From NCBI GenBank assembly GCA_001800015.1, contig MGUO01000142.1, forward strand, positions 440-6,940: a stretch of 6,501 nucleotides of DNA, given 5' to 3'. The position numbers were made by a program, and so were the translations under genes. The notes beneath the pieces were generated by a model that did no database searches, was not told the DNA's origin, and was given only the letters and a program-made list of their open reading frames with translations. Positions 1 through 5,805 of this stretch are shown here, in pieces; the stretch's first letter is position 1; the number at the start of each line of letters is the position of its first letter. This DNA comes from Elusimicrobia bacterium RIFCSPHIGHO2_02_FULL_57_9. Lineage in GTDB: Bacteria > Elusimicrobiota > Elusimicrobia > UBA1565 > UBA9628.

Positions 1-1843
1 GGGTGCTTAAGCTCAATCTCTTCATCTGCGCCGTGGTATGGATCTGGGAGTCCAGAAGACGGATAAAAGAAACCAAATCCAGCTTCTCCCATCTCATCCG
101 CATCCGGCCCGCCTCCAAGCGGGAGAAGTCCAGCAGTTCATCGATAAGATGTCCAAGCCGCAGGGAATTATCCTGGACCAGCTTCAACAGCTTGAATTCG
201 CCGGGTTTTAATCCCTTCTGCCTGTCCAATAAAGTGCTCAAAGGCCCCTGAATCAAGGCCAAGGGCGTTCTAAGCTCATGGGAAACATTGGAAAAAAAGT
301 CGCTTTTGAGTTTGTCCAATTTCTTGAGCCCCTCATTGGCCCGCGCCAGCTCCGAGGTCCTTTCCTGCACCGTCGTCTCCAAGCTGATGTTGAATCTCCT
401 CACTTGGTCGTATAAAATAGAGTTCGCGACCGCGATCGTCAGGCCTTTTTTCAGCTGATTCAAGAACTCCAGCTCCATGGGGATGTAGGGCTCTCCCGAC
501 GTCTTCGGCCCCAAGATCAACCACCCCAATAACCCCCCTTGGTCTTGCAAGGGCACCACCAGCCGCGGGTTTCCATGCGCCTGCGCAAACCGGCGTGAGG
601 ACTCCTTTAGCGCCGCGGAGGCATGTTGAAGTAAAAAGGGGATGTCCTCCCAAGCCAACGTCTCTTCCTTTTCACGCAGCCAACGGATAAACGGCTCCTC
701 CTTGCTCAGCACATCCGGCGTCGCATCTGCCCCCTGCGTAAAAATGGGGTAGTAATCATTGCCTTTATCATCGCGCACATGCAGGGAGATCGATTCGGTG
801 TACAGGCGCTGCGCCAGCACCCTCTGCAGTTGCGTTTGCACCTCCCCCAGAGATCTCAGAGAGCCCAAATCGGATAAAAATCCTGCCAGCACTTGCTTTA
901 AATCATGCCGCCGCCTTTGAAACAACTGGTCCACCTTGGGCTGAATCCAAGACCAGTAAAGGGAGAAAAGGACGAACAAAGAGATCATGGACGCAATCAG
1001 CTGCCCGCCCCCCAAATCCGCCAGCCGGGATTTTAGAAGCAGCAGAACAAAATAGAGCGGAGCCAGGACGGCCAGGCTCGTGGCCGACCAAATGGCCGTT
1101 CTTAAAAAAACCGTCTGGATATCCATCATGCGGTGGGAGACGATGGTATAAGCGGTGATTCCGACCCAGGCCAGGATGCTAAAGCCGCCGATGGGGGGCA
1201 GCAGGTCCAATCCCAAGGGGGGCAGGGCGTCATTGAACGCAGTACCGCATATCCCCATACCTGCGATCATGTATTTGAGACGGTTTTTGTCGGCTGGTTT
1301 TGCGGCGGCCCGGTAAGCCCGGATATAACTTGCGAAGCTGACGGCGATCTGGGTCAAGACGTAGAGCAAGAAAACGATATACAGCCGCCCGAACCCGGGA
1401 CCTAGGAAAACTCTGCCGACCAGATGAATCTCATGAACCTCACCGGTTATGAAATGAGGCGAGGTGAAGCTCAACAGCAAAAACACGGAACTGATCAGGT
1501 AGTTCAAAATAATCCAAGCGGTCTTTTTCCTATGCTCCCCCAAAAAAGCCTTGGTAAAAAAGTAGAAACAGGTCCCTAAGAAAACAATCCCGACATGCTC
1601 CAGCCTGGCCATGGCCACGATGAAGGCGGGCTGCCTGGAGAATTCCAGTAAAGAGTTGAAAATGAGCCATATAAAACCCGCCAGTGTGAACACGAAAAAG
1701 GAGAGATGCACGATGGATTTTTTGTTTTGGATCAGGACATAGATTCCAAGCCAAAGAATGAAAAAACCGGCCATGCCCTTAGAAATCGCATAAGGGTTCG
1801 CGTGCGCTAGAAAATCCCCCCAAGGCTGTAGATTCGTTAACAC
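1..1843 (-). CDS. Membrane sensor histidine kinase (multi-TM, GAF-like, HisKA), 3' end cut by window
   Basis: This is a sensor kinase expected to autophosphorylate on histidine and pass the phosphate to a response regulator; 614 residues are visible and the frame runs off the left edge. About nine hydrophobic segments lie between residues 23 and 300. The stretch ending in SHRMMDIQTVFLR (about 237-249) resembles the N-terminal 7TM regions of histidine kinases. A GAF-like cytoplasmic region follows at about 315-480, then a likely coiled coil at 483-513. The HisKA H-box is SHELRTP, with phospho-acceptor His522, and a second dimerisation helix runs through LLDFSRLEAGR (571-581). The HATPase domain (N, G1, G2 boxes) must lie outside the window. 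I chose the GTG start at 1843 because TGAGGA sits 5 bases upstream. The response regulator gene ends 122 bases upstream on the same strand and is the likely partner. The architecture resembles PrsK-type kinases, but the signal sensed cannot be read. Family assignment is firm. Confidence 0.93.
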   Translation of the reverse strand, partial: MLTNLQPWGDFLAHANPYAISKGMAGFFILWLGIYVLIQNKKSIVHLSFFVFTLAGFIWLIFNSLLEFSRQPAFIVAMARLEHVGIVFLGTCFYFFTKAFLGEHRKKTAWIILNYLISSVFLLLSFTSPHFITGEVHEIHLVGRVFLGPGFGRLYIVFLLYVLTQIAVSFASYIRAYRAAAKPADKNRLKYMIAGMGICGTAFNDALPPLGLDLLPPIGGFSILAWVGITAYTIVSHRMMDIQTVFLRTAIWSATSLAVLAPLYFVLLLLKSRLADLGGGQLIASMISLFVLFSLYWSWIQPKVDQLFQRRRHDLKQVLAGFLSDLGSLRSLGEVQTQLQRVLAQRLYTESISLHVRDDKGNDYYPIFTQGADATPDVLSKEEPFIRWLREKEETLAWEDIPFLLQHASAALKESSRRFAQAHGNPRLVVPLQDQGGLLGWLILGPKTSGEPYIPMELEFLNQLKKGLTIAVANSILYDQVRRFNISLETTVQERTSELARANEGLKKLDKLKSDFFSNVSHELRTPLALIQGPLSTLLDRQKGLKPGEFKLLKLVQDNSLRLGHLIDELLDFSRLEAGRMRMRWEKLDLVSFIRLLDSQIHTTAQMKRLSLST

Positions 1844-1848
1844 CGTTT

Positions 1849-1854
1849 TCCTCA
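1849..1854 (-). promoter_or_regulatory. Shine-Dalgarno site deciding the GTG start of the histidine kinase
   Basis: TGAGGA lies 5 bases before the GTG at 1843. The only earlier in-frame candidate, a GTG at 1855, overlaps this site and has no comparable motif. The frame is closed by a TGA a few codons further upstream. Confidence 0.6.
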
Positions 1855-1859
1855 CACAG

Positions 1860-1888
1860 TATGTAGCCTTGGAAAATCATTTTGTCAA
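1860..1888 (-). promoter_or_regulatory. Possible sigma-70 promoter for the histidine kinase
   Basis: A perfect -35 hexamer TTGACA (1888-1883) is followed by a 17-base spacer and a weak -10 TACATA (1865-1860). CATACT, two bases further on, is an alternative -10. Transcription would begin about ten bases before the GTG, giving a very short leader. This is motif reading only, and the poor -10 keeps confidence low. If real, the kinase can be expressed separately from the response regulator. Confidence 0.35.
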
Positions 1889-1965
1889 TCCCGCGGCGGG
1901 CTTTTTGCGGCAGGCACAGCGGGTGATGGGCTTATCGACGGCTGGACTGACGACTATTCAGCGCC

Positions 1966-2358
1966 TTATTGATTATTAGCCGCCGAGAGGCGGTTAATCT
2001 CCGTCAATAAAAGATTGATGTTAAAGGGTTTGTCGAAAAATATAACGGGCCCCATGTCCCCGGATGGAATTTTATCCTTGGCGACTATCGAAATAATGAT
2101 AATCGGCACTTTATGGGTCGGAGCCGTCTTCTCCCTTAGGCGCCGGCAGACTTCCCAGCCGTCCATCCCGGGCAGAAGCATATCCAGGAGAATCAAGTCC
2201 GGTTTTTCCTCAAAGGCGATTTTCACCCCCTCCGTCCCGCTGAGCGCGGAAAAAGCCTGATAGCCGTCGCTGAGCAGGTTCTCCACCAAAAGCATATTGG
2301 TCGGCTCATCGTCTTCGATAACCAAAACCTTCTTTTTGTGCGCTGACGAGGCTTTCAT
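1966..2358 (-). CDS. Stand-alone receiver-domain response regulator
   Basis: This is a single REC domain of 130 residues with no output domain, like CheY- or Spo0F-type regulators. It would take phosphate from a histidine kinase and act through protein contacts. All key residues are present: acidic pocket E15-D16-D17 in VLVIEDDE, phospho-acceptor D59 in LILLDMLLPGMDG, Ser90 after strand 4 (IIIIS), and K110-P111 in FFDKPF. The open frame extends upstream to 2559 inside the dehydrogenase gene. The homologous region begins at KKKVLVIEDDE, so ATG 2358 is preferred; ATG 2406 would add 16 residues without family similarity. Neither start has a clear Shine-Dalgarno. The kinase at 1-1843 follows on the same strand and is the obvious partner. 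What the protein acts on cannot be read. Phosphorelay intermediate and scaffold are both possible. Confidence 0.92.
   Translation of the reverse strand: MKASSAHKKKVLVIEDDEPTNMLLVENLLSDGYQAFSALSGTEGVKIAFEEKPDLILLDMLLPGMDGWEVCRRLREKTAPTHKVPIIIISIVAKDKIPSGDMGPVIFFDKPFNINLLLTEINRLSAANNQ
1975..1998. repeat. 10-bp inverted repeat with 4-base loop at the end of the response regulator gene
   Basis: ATTAGCCGCC and GGCGGTTAAT flank a GAGA loop. The arms pair with one G-U wobble on the plus strand and one A/C mismatch on the minus strand. The repeat covers the last codons before the stop of the response regulator gene. There is no T-run on the minus side, so it is not a standard intrinsic terminator. 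It could protect the 3' end of the message or be chance in coding sequence. Confidence 0.4.
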
Positions 2359-2384
2359 TTTTAGACTGTGCAGGGAGTATGACG

Positions 2385-2425
2385 CAATGTCACACAACTT
2401 TGTCATTTGCGGTGACACATTGTCA
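2385..2425. promoter_or_regulatory. TGTCA motif cluster / imperfect inverted repeat upstream of the response regulator
   Basis: Within the 64-base gap between the dehydrogenase and the response regulator, TGTCA occurs at 2388-2392, 2401-2405 and 2421-2425, and inverted (TGACA) at 2413-2417. CAATGTCAC (2385-2393) is matched in inverse by GTGACACATTG (2412-2422) with a two-base insertion. On the minus strand a TTGACA (2426-2421) is present, but only a poor -10 (CAAAGT, 18-base spacing) follows. The spacing suits an operator for the response regulator gene. No regulator is identified. Confidence 0.3.
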
Positions 2426-3436
2426 AGCGCATTTGGAAACGTCCTGGTTTTGCGGCATAACCAGCACCGCCGCTCCATCGATAATCCCCTGACGCAAGGC
2501 GTCAAGGGCTTGCTGAGCCCGCTCAAGCGCGAAGGGCGCGGTTTTTGCGCGCACGCCAATGCGCGCAGCCAGCCTCAAAAACTCTTCGCCGTCTTGGCGC
2601 GTCAGGTTCGCGACAGATCGTACGCATCGTTCCTGCCAGAGTATTTCATAAGGAAAGGACGGGATGTCGCTCATATGAATCCCGGCGCATACGACCGTCC
2701 CCCCCTTGGCTAGCGCCCTAAGCGCCGCCGGCACCAGCGTGCCGACCGGCGCAAAGATAATGGCCGCGTCAAGCTCTTCAGGCGGGCCGGCCAGGCAATC
2801 CCCGGCCCAGACCGCCCCCAATTCCCGGGCGAAGGATTGGCTCTTTTCATCCCCCGGGCGGCTAAAGGCGTATACCTGCCTGCCTTGATATCGCGCGATC
2901 TGGATGATGATATGGGCCGCCGCCCCAAACCCATAGAGGCCCAAACGATTCGCTTCGCCCGCCAACCTAAGCGTGCGATAACCGATCATGCCCGCGCACA
3001 ACAACGGAGCCGCTTGCTGAAAGGAATAGCCTTCGGGCAAGCCGAAACAATAACGCGCGTCGGCCACGGCATACTCGGCGTAGCCGCCGTCGATCTGATA
3101 GCCGGTGAAGCGCGCCTGATCGCAGAGGTTTTCACGGCCCTCACCGCAGCTGCGGCACCTGCCGCAGGTAAATCCAAGCCAGGGAATGCCGACTCTTTGT
3201 CCGATGGCGAGGGTATTTACGGAGGCGCCCAGGGCCCAAACCGTGCCGGCGATCTCGTGGCCCAGAACCAAAGGCAGCTTGGGATTGGCAAGCTCCCCAT
3301 CCACTATATGTAGATCGGTGCGGCAGACGCCGCAGGCGCCGACCCGCACCAGGATTTGCCCGGGCGCCGGTTTAGGGACGGGCAGGCTGGCTAAGCGCAG
3401 CGGACGGCCGGCTGCGTCCAGAATCATGGCCTTCAT
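2423..3436 (-). CDS. Zinc-dependent alcohol dehydrogenase, medium-chain (MDR) family
   Basis: This is a complete 337-residue cytoplasmic enzyme expected to interconvert alcohols and aldehydes or ketones using NAD(P). The GroES-like domain carries catalytic zinc ligands C38 (GACGVCRTD) and H60-E61 (GHE), plus C147. T40 and H43 fit the proton relay. The structural zinc lobe has C91, C94, C97 and C105 in the usual C-x2-C-x2-C-x7-C spacing. The Rossmann nucleotide loop is GFGAAAH (169-175). Length and layout fit the short zinc-binding alcohol dehydrogenase subfamily (AdhA-like) rather than the ~375-residue liver type. The residue after strand 2 (AFSR) is not the acidic one typical of NAD preference, so NADP is possible. 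The start at 3436 is only 18 bases after the stop of the DUF2817 gene, with a weak, close AAGAG ribosome site; co-transcription is likely. Substrate cannot be read. Family call is firm. Confidence 0.95.
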   Translation of the reverse strand: MKAMILDAAGRPLRLASLPVPKPAPGQILVRVGACGVCRTDLHIVDGELANPKLPLVLGHEIAGTVWALGASVNTLAIGQRVGIPWLGFTCGRCRSCGEGRENLCDQARFTGYQIDGGYAEYAVADARYCFGLPEGYSFQQAAPLLCAGMIGYRTLRLAGEANRLGLYGFGAAAHIIIQIARYQGRQVYAFSRPGDEKSQSFARELGAVWAGDCLAGPPEELDAAIIFAPVGTLVPAALRALAKGGTVVCAGIHMSDIPSFPYEILWQERCVRSVANLTRQDGEEFLRLAARIGVRAKTAPFALERAQQALDALRQGIIDGAAVLVMPQNQDVSKCA

Positions 3437-3454
3437 GGTCTCTTACGCCATCAG

Positions 3455-4543
3455 CTATGTCGGCTCCGCTTCTCCCAGTACGCCGTCGATTGCTTTTTCC
3501 ACCAGGTCGAAGCTTTGCGCCAAGGCACGGGATCGCCACTCTTCGGATACGGGGGAAAATAGCTCCCGGAGTTGTTTTTTTGCCCGAGTTGTGCGAGGAT
3601 CATCTGGTCGTCCCCATTGATGCGCTTGGTTTTCCGCACGTAACCCTGCAATGACGGGGATGTTGCTATACGTGCCAAACTCAACGGCCGCGAAGAGATA
3701 TTCCGGCGCGAAATTCTGGGCTGTACACCAATGACCGAGGCTGCCTCGCGGCTGGTAGGAAATCCGTTTAGCGTCACTCTCTTCCCATGCTTGAGCCCCG
3801 AACCAACGCGTAAGCCGGTCCTGTTGCCCGGAACTCAGCGGATAGTCGATGATTAGTTTGTATGTTCCCCAAGCACCGAGCCCCGCATGAAAATCGAGAT
3901 GTACAACGGTTGTCGCGCTCCCGATCCATGACTTCATGTGTTCTTGAAGTATCGTCTTGGTTTGTGATGGCCCTTTGCCTGCGAAGAACAACCCTTTCGT
4001 AAAATCATGTTGGCCGGTCACGAGGGCTTGCTTAAGTGCCGGCAGGCCATAGCGAGCGACAAGCCACGATGCTTTCAGATAAAACATATCCCAGCGTGAT
4101 GGGGGGTGCTGAGGGTTTAAGAAGCCATCGAAGCGTGCATACGCTTCGCAATCGCCATTGTACTCCATTCCGTTGAGGAGAAAATTGCGATTCAGATCGA
4201 TATTGTCGGCATCGGATCGACGGGACCAAGAAAATCCATGCGGGTTCAGAGCATGGAGCAGGACGCAACGAAGTCCCTCTGGAAGGCGTTTCTGCCGCTT
4301 CCACCGCTCCAATAACGCAAGCTGAACGGCTGACCCGAGGAAGCCTTCAACCCCGTGTAGTCCGCTTGAAATGATTAGCACAGGCTGCGTTGCGGGTGGC
4401 GCAGAGGCCGCCACATCGATGCTTAAGTCCTCGCCTCGAGGGCCTATGCCGGCGATCGGGTACTGATGCGCAATCCAGCCGAGACGTTTCACCGCCTCGC
4501 GGAATTGTGTTCTCGCAGTGACGTAATCTGGGGAGAAAGTCAT
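3455..4543 (-). CDS. DUF2817 family protein, M14-like zinc carboxypeptidase fold
   Basis: This 362-residue protein belongs to the DUF2817 group, related in fold to M14 zinc carboxypeptidases and succinylglutamate desuccinylases. Expected zinc ligands are H63 and E66 in SGLHGVEGF and H219 in HLDFHAGLG. N118-R119 in DLNRNF matches the substrate carboxylate-binding Asn-Arg of the fold. E288 in AAVEFGTYS is the likely catalytic glutamate. A hydrolase acting on a C-terminal or amide-linked residue is therefore probable, but the natural substrate of this family is not known to me. No signal peptide is evident, so a cytoplasmic location is inferred. The start at 4543 has no Shine-Dalgarno, but its ATG overlaps the stop of a 37-codon ORF as ATGA, suggesting translational coupling; an in-frame TGA upstream rules out a long extension. 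The dehydrogenase follows 18 bases later. Confidence 0.9.
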   Translation of the reverse strand: MTFSPDYVTARTQFREAVKRLGWIAHQYPIAGIGPRGEDLSIDVAASAPPATQPVLIISSGLHGVEGFLGSAVQLALLERWKRQKRLPEGLRCVLLHALNPHGFSWSRRSDADNIDLNRNFLLNGMEYNGDCEAYARFDGFLNPQHPPSRWDMFYLKASWLVARYGLPALKQALVTGQHDFTKGLFFAGKGPSQTKTILQEHMKSWIGSATTVVHLDFHAGLGAWGTYKLIIDYPLSSGQQDRLTRWFGAQAWEESDAKRISYQPRGSLGHWCTAQNFAPEYLFAAVEFGTYSNIPVIAGLRAENQAHQWGRPDDPRTTRAKKQLRELFSPVSEEWRSRALAQSFDLVEKAIDGVLGEAEPT

Positions 4544-4653
4544 TGAGATATCATGATCTGTTCAATATTTTTCTGCGCCTGGTTGGATCCAGGGCGTGTT
4601 TCAGCCTGGACCAAAGAGGCCAAAAACCAGCAGATAAAAAACGACTTCACCAT
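4540..4653 (-). CDS. Small exported peptide ORF, translationally coupled to DUF2817 gene
   Basis: This is a 37-codon ORF. It starts MVKSFFICWFLASLVQA, which has a basic residue, a hydrophobic core and a V-Q-A site for signal peptidase I. That would leave a 20-residue mature peptide starting ETRPGSNQ, hydrophilic with a possible short helix. Its TGA overlaps the ATG of the DUF2817 gene by four bases, a typical coupling arrangement that also explains the missing ribosome site of that gene. Against it: no Shine-Dalgarno precedes ATG 4653 (GTG 4650 is an alternative start), and the length is near what chance allows. A possible promoter places the transcription start a few bases from the ATG, so leaderless translation is conceivable. 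No homologue is recognised. Its role could be an exported peptide or simply a leader for coupling. Confidence 0.42.
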   Translation of the reverse strand: MVKSFFICWFLASLVQAETRPGSNQAQKNIEQIMISQ

Positions 4654-4663
4654 CCCGGAAAAC

Positions 4664-4692
4664 AGTTTGTATGATTGCGCCGGGCTTGTCAA
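4664..4692 (-). promoter_or_regulatory. Possible promoter for the small peptide / DUF2817 / dehydrogenase genes
   Basis: TTGACA (4692-4687) is followed after 15 bases by TACAAA, or after 17 bases by CAAACT (4669-4664). The -35 is perfect, but neither -10 is good at ideal spacing. It lies immediately downstream of the tandem TCAATTACTTGA repeats, which would place those just upstream of RNA polymerase, as for an activator or repressor site. Confidence 0.35.
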
Positions 4693-4695
4693 GAA

Positions 4696-4732
4696 TCAAT
4701 TACTTGATCAATTACTTGAATTAATTACTCGA
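4696..4732. repeat. Three tandem copies of a 12-base palindromic repeat, candidate operator
   Basis: TCAATTACTTGA occurs perfectly at 4696-4707 and 4708-4719. A third copy with two changes (TTAATTACTCGA) lies at 4721-4732, separated by one extra base. Each unit is itself an inverted repeat, TCAA-4-TTGA. The third copy overlaps the stop codon of the ADP-ribosyltransferase-like gene. The AT-rich array abuts a TTGACA at 4692-4687 on the minus strand. Iterated palindromes next to a -35 suggest binding of a dimeric regulator, which is inference. On the plus strand the repeats also read in frame as LLDQLLEL within an open frame at 4553-4741. Confidence 0.6.
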
Positions 4733-5660
4733 TCTCCGTAATCAAGGTTGTGACGGTCATCGGGCCGCTTTTATCGTTATCATCTCTGTGAAGCACCCTC
4801 TGCGTAGTTCCGGGAGGCAGAATGACTTCGCCGAGTTCGCTGAAGTACGCGGCCATGTCGGGAGATAAAAATATTCCTTTCTGGTTTCCTTTTATAATCG
4901 TGACATAGATGGCGACCGTCGTTTTAGCTGTTACCATCCCTGTTTTAAGCAAGTGGTACAAATATCTGTCCATCGTGCGGTCGCCTAAGGCGTACGAGAG
5001 AAACGCTTCCGCTTCCATTTGCGTTCCGATCTCGGGCAGGGGCCTGTTCTCGAATAGCTCCACTCTATAGATGACCAAGTTTTTAGGAAGGTTCGGGGCT
5101 CTATCGATAACGGATTGCATTCTTTCGATATGGGTTTGCGCGAGATGGTCCGGCTGCCTTGACTCCGGTTTTTGCCGGAGATAGGAATTGATGCGATCAT
5201 ACCACCCGCCGCTGTAATAACCAAAAGATTCACGTTCTCCATCGGACATTCCTTGATAAATTTCTGAATAGTATTTTTTGGCGCTCCGGATATTCCAGAT
5301 GGTCGGTTCCAGGAAAGCCGACTCCCCCTGCCCCGTCACGGTTGGATGGATCGATTTAAACTCGGAGAACATGCCTGTAGAGCCTTGCCGCATGGCCCAG
5401 AGGTTTTTCAGAGTCGAGGCATCGGTTTGAGGCGCGCTTAAGGGAGGGGTCCCTATTTCCCCGGCCGCTAGGGCTGAGGCCCGGCTGGGAACCGTGATGG
5501 CCGGCGCCGGCTTGATGACGGCGCTGGCGGGCAAGGCGATAGCCCGGGCCTTGGGGCCGGTCGCGGCCCGAGTCCGTGGCGCCGCGCCGCAAACAGTGGA
5601 CAGAGGCAGCGACAAGAGAGCCAGGCAGATAGGCATGATTGCGGCCCTGCTGATTTTCAT
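4725..5660 (-). CDS. Secreted ADP-ribosyltransferase exoenzyme-like protein
   Basis: This 311-residue protein is probably exported. Residues 1-27 (MKISRAAIMPICLALLSLPL onward) form a signal peptide with likely cleavage after GAA. Residues 28-75 are an Ala/Pro-rich linker. The region from about 85 to 311 resembles the ADP-ribosyltransferase exoenzyme fold: YYSGGWYDRINSYLR (148-162) matches the conserved helix, VIYRVE supplies the NAD-binding Arg199, KGNQKGIFLS (257-266) fits the strand region, and GEVILPPGT (277-285) matches the catalytic-Glu strand with E278. Departures: the STS motif appears as FLSYA (220-224), and the ExE pair is spaced as E275-L-G-E278. Activity on protein or another target is therefore plausible but unproven. 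I chose ATG 5660 over ATG 5696 because AGGGG lies 5 bases upstream and the signal peptide then begins correctly. The neighbouring divergent gene is also exported. A degenerate, inactive fold is the alternative. Confidence 0.68.
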   Translation of the reverse strand: MKISRAAIMPICLALLSLPLSTVCGAAPRTRAATGPKARAIALPASAVIKPAPAITVPSRASALAAGEIGTPPLSAPQTDASTLKNLWAMRQGSTGMFSEFKSIHPTVTGQGESAFLEPTIWNIRSAKKYYSEIYQGMSDGERESFGYYSGGWYDRINSYLRQKPESRQPDHLAQTHIERMQSVIDRAPNLPKNLVIYRVELFENRPLPEIGTQMEAEAFLSYALGDRTMDRYLYHLLKTGMVTAKTTVAIYVTIIKGNQKGIFLSPDMAAYFSELGEVILPPGTTQRVLHRDDNDKSGPMTVTTLITEIE

Positions 5661-5663
5661 AAA

Positions 5664-5670
5664 CACCCCT
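5664..5670 (-). promoter_or_regulatory. Ribosome binding site selecting the start at 5660
   Basis: AGGGGTG precedes ATG 5660 with AGGGG five bases away. The upstream in-frame ATG at 5696 has no comparable site and would put 12 polar residues in front of the signal peptide. Confidence 0.5.
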
Positions 5671-5671
5671 G

Positions 5672-5677
5672 TATAAT
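5672..5677 (+). promoter_or_regulatory. Possible -10 element for the divergent plus-strand gene
   Basis: A perfect TATAAT lies in the divergent intergenic region. The best -35 is poor (CTGATT at 5650-5655, 16-base spacing, inside the neighbouring coding start). If used, it would give a leader of about 120 bases before ATG 5806, containing three 5-base TCCGR units (5677-5691) and the palindrome AAACCGGTTT (5713-5722). The rest of the 145-base gap shows no clear signal. Confidence 0.22.
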
Positions 5678-5712
5678 CCGATCCGGTCCGACTCATCTAA
5701 CAATCTTATCGG

Positions 5713-5722
5713 AAACCGGTTT
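5713..5722. repeat. Perfect 10-base palindrome AAACCGGTTT in the divergent intergenic region
   Basis: This ten-base perfect palindrome lies between the two divergent exported-protein genes, where a shared operator would be expected. It is followed by a run of T on the plus strand but has no loop, so it is not a terminator. It is short enough to arise by chance. Confidence 0.3.
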
Positions 5723-5805
5723 TTTAACGGGTGTCCTTGGACCCAGGCTCAGGCAGGCAAAAGGCCCAGCCGAAGATGGGGCCAAAGACCCTGGGGAAAT
5801 ATTAA

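Noticed and set aside
1133..1405. Plus-strand open frame opposite the kinase membrane region
   Set aside because: The composition is low-complexity and there is no supporting ribosome site. The opposite strand encodes clear membrane segments of the kinase.
1890..1906. GC-rich hairpin CCCGCGGCGGG followed by TTTTT on the plus strand, resembling an intrinsic terminator
   Set aside because: The stem is only about four pairs with a three-base loop, and no plus-strand gene lies upstream. On the minus strand the A-run precedes the hairpin, so it cannot end the response regulator transcript.
2359..2559. Upstream extension of the response regulator frame into the dehydrogenase gene
   Set aside because: The extra residues are Arg/Cys/Pro-rich, unlike receiver domains, and simply read the dehydrogenase sequence in another frame.
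2837..3313. Plus-strand open frames opposite the dehydrogenase and DUF2817 genes
   Set aside because: The minus-strand genes have all family catalytic residues. The plus-strand frames are Ala/Pro/Arg-rich and lack recognisable motifs.
5661..5696. Longer start at ATG 5696 for the ART-like protein
   Set aside because: It lacks a ribosome site and would put polar residues ahead of the signal peptide. ATG 5660 has AGGGG at good spacing.
5763..5783. Inverted repeat GGCCC/GGGCC in the plus-strand leader, considered as a riboswitch
   Set aside because: The stem is five bases with an 11-base loop, and the surrounding sequence does not match any riboswitch consensus I know, including c-di-GMP-I.
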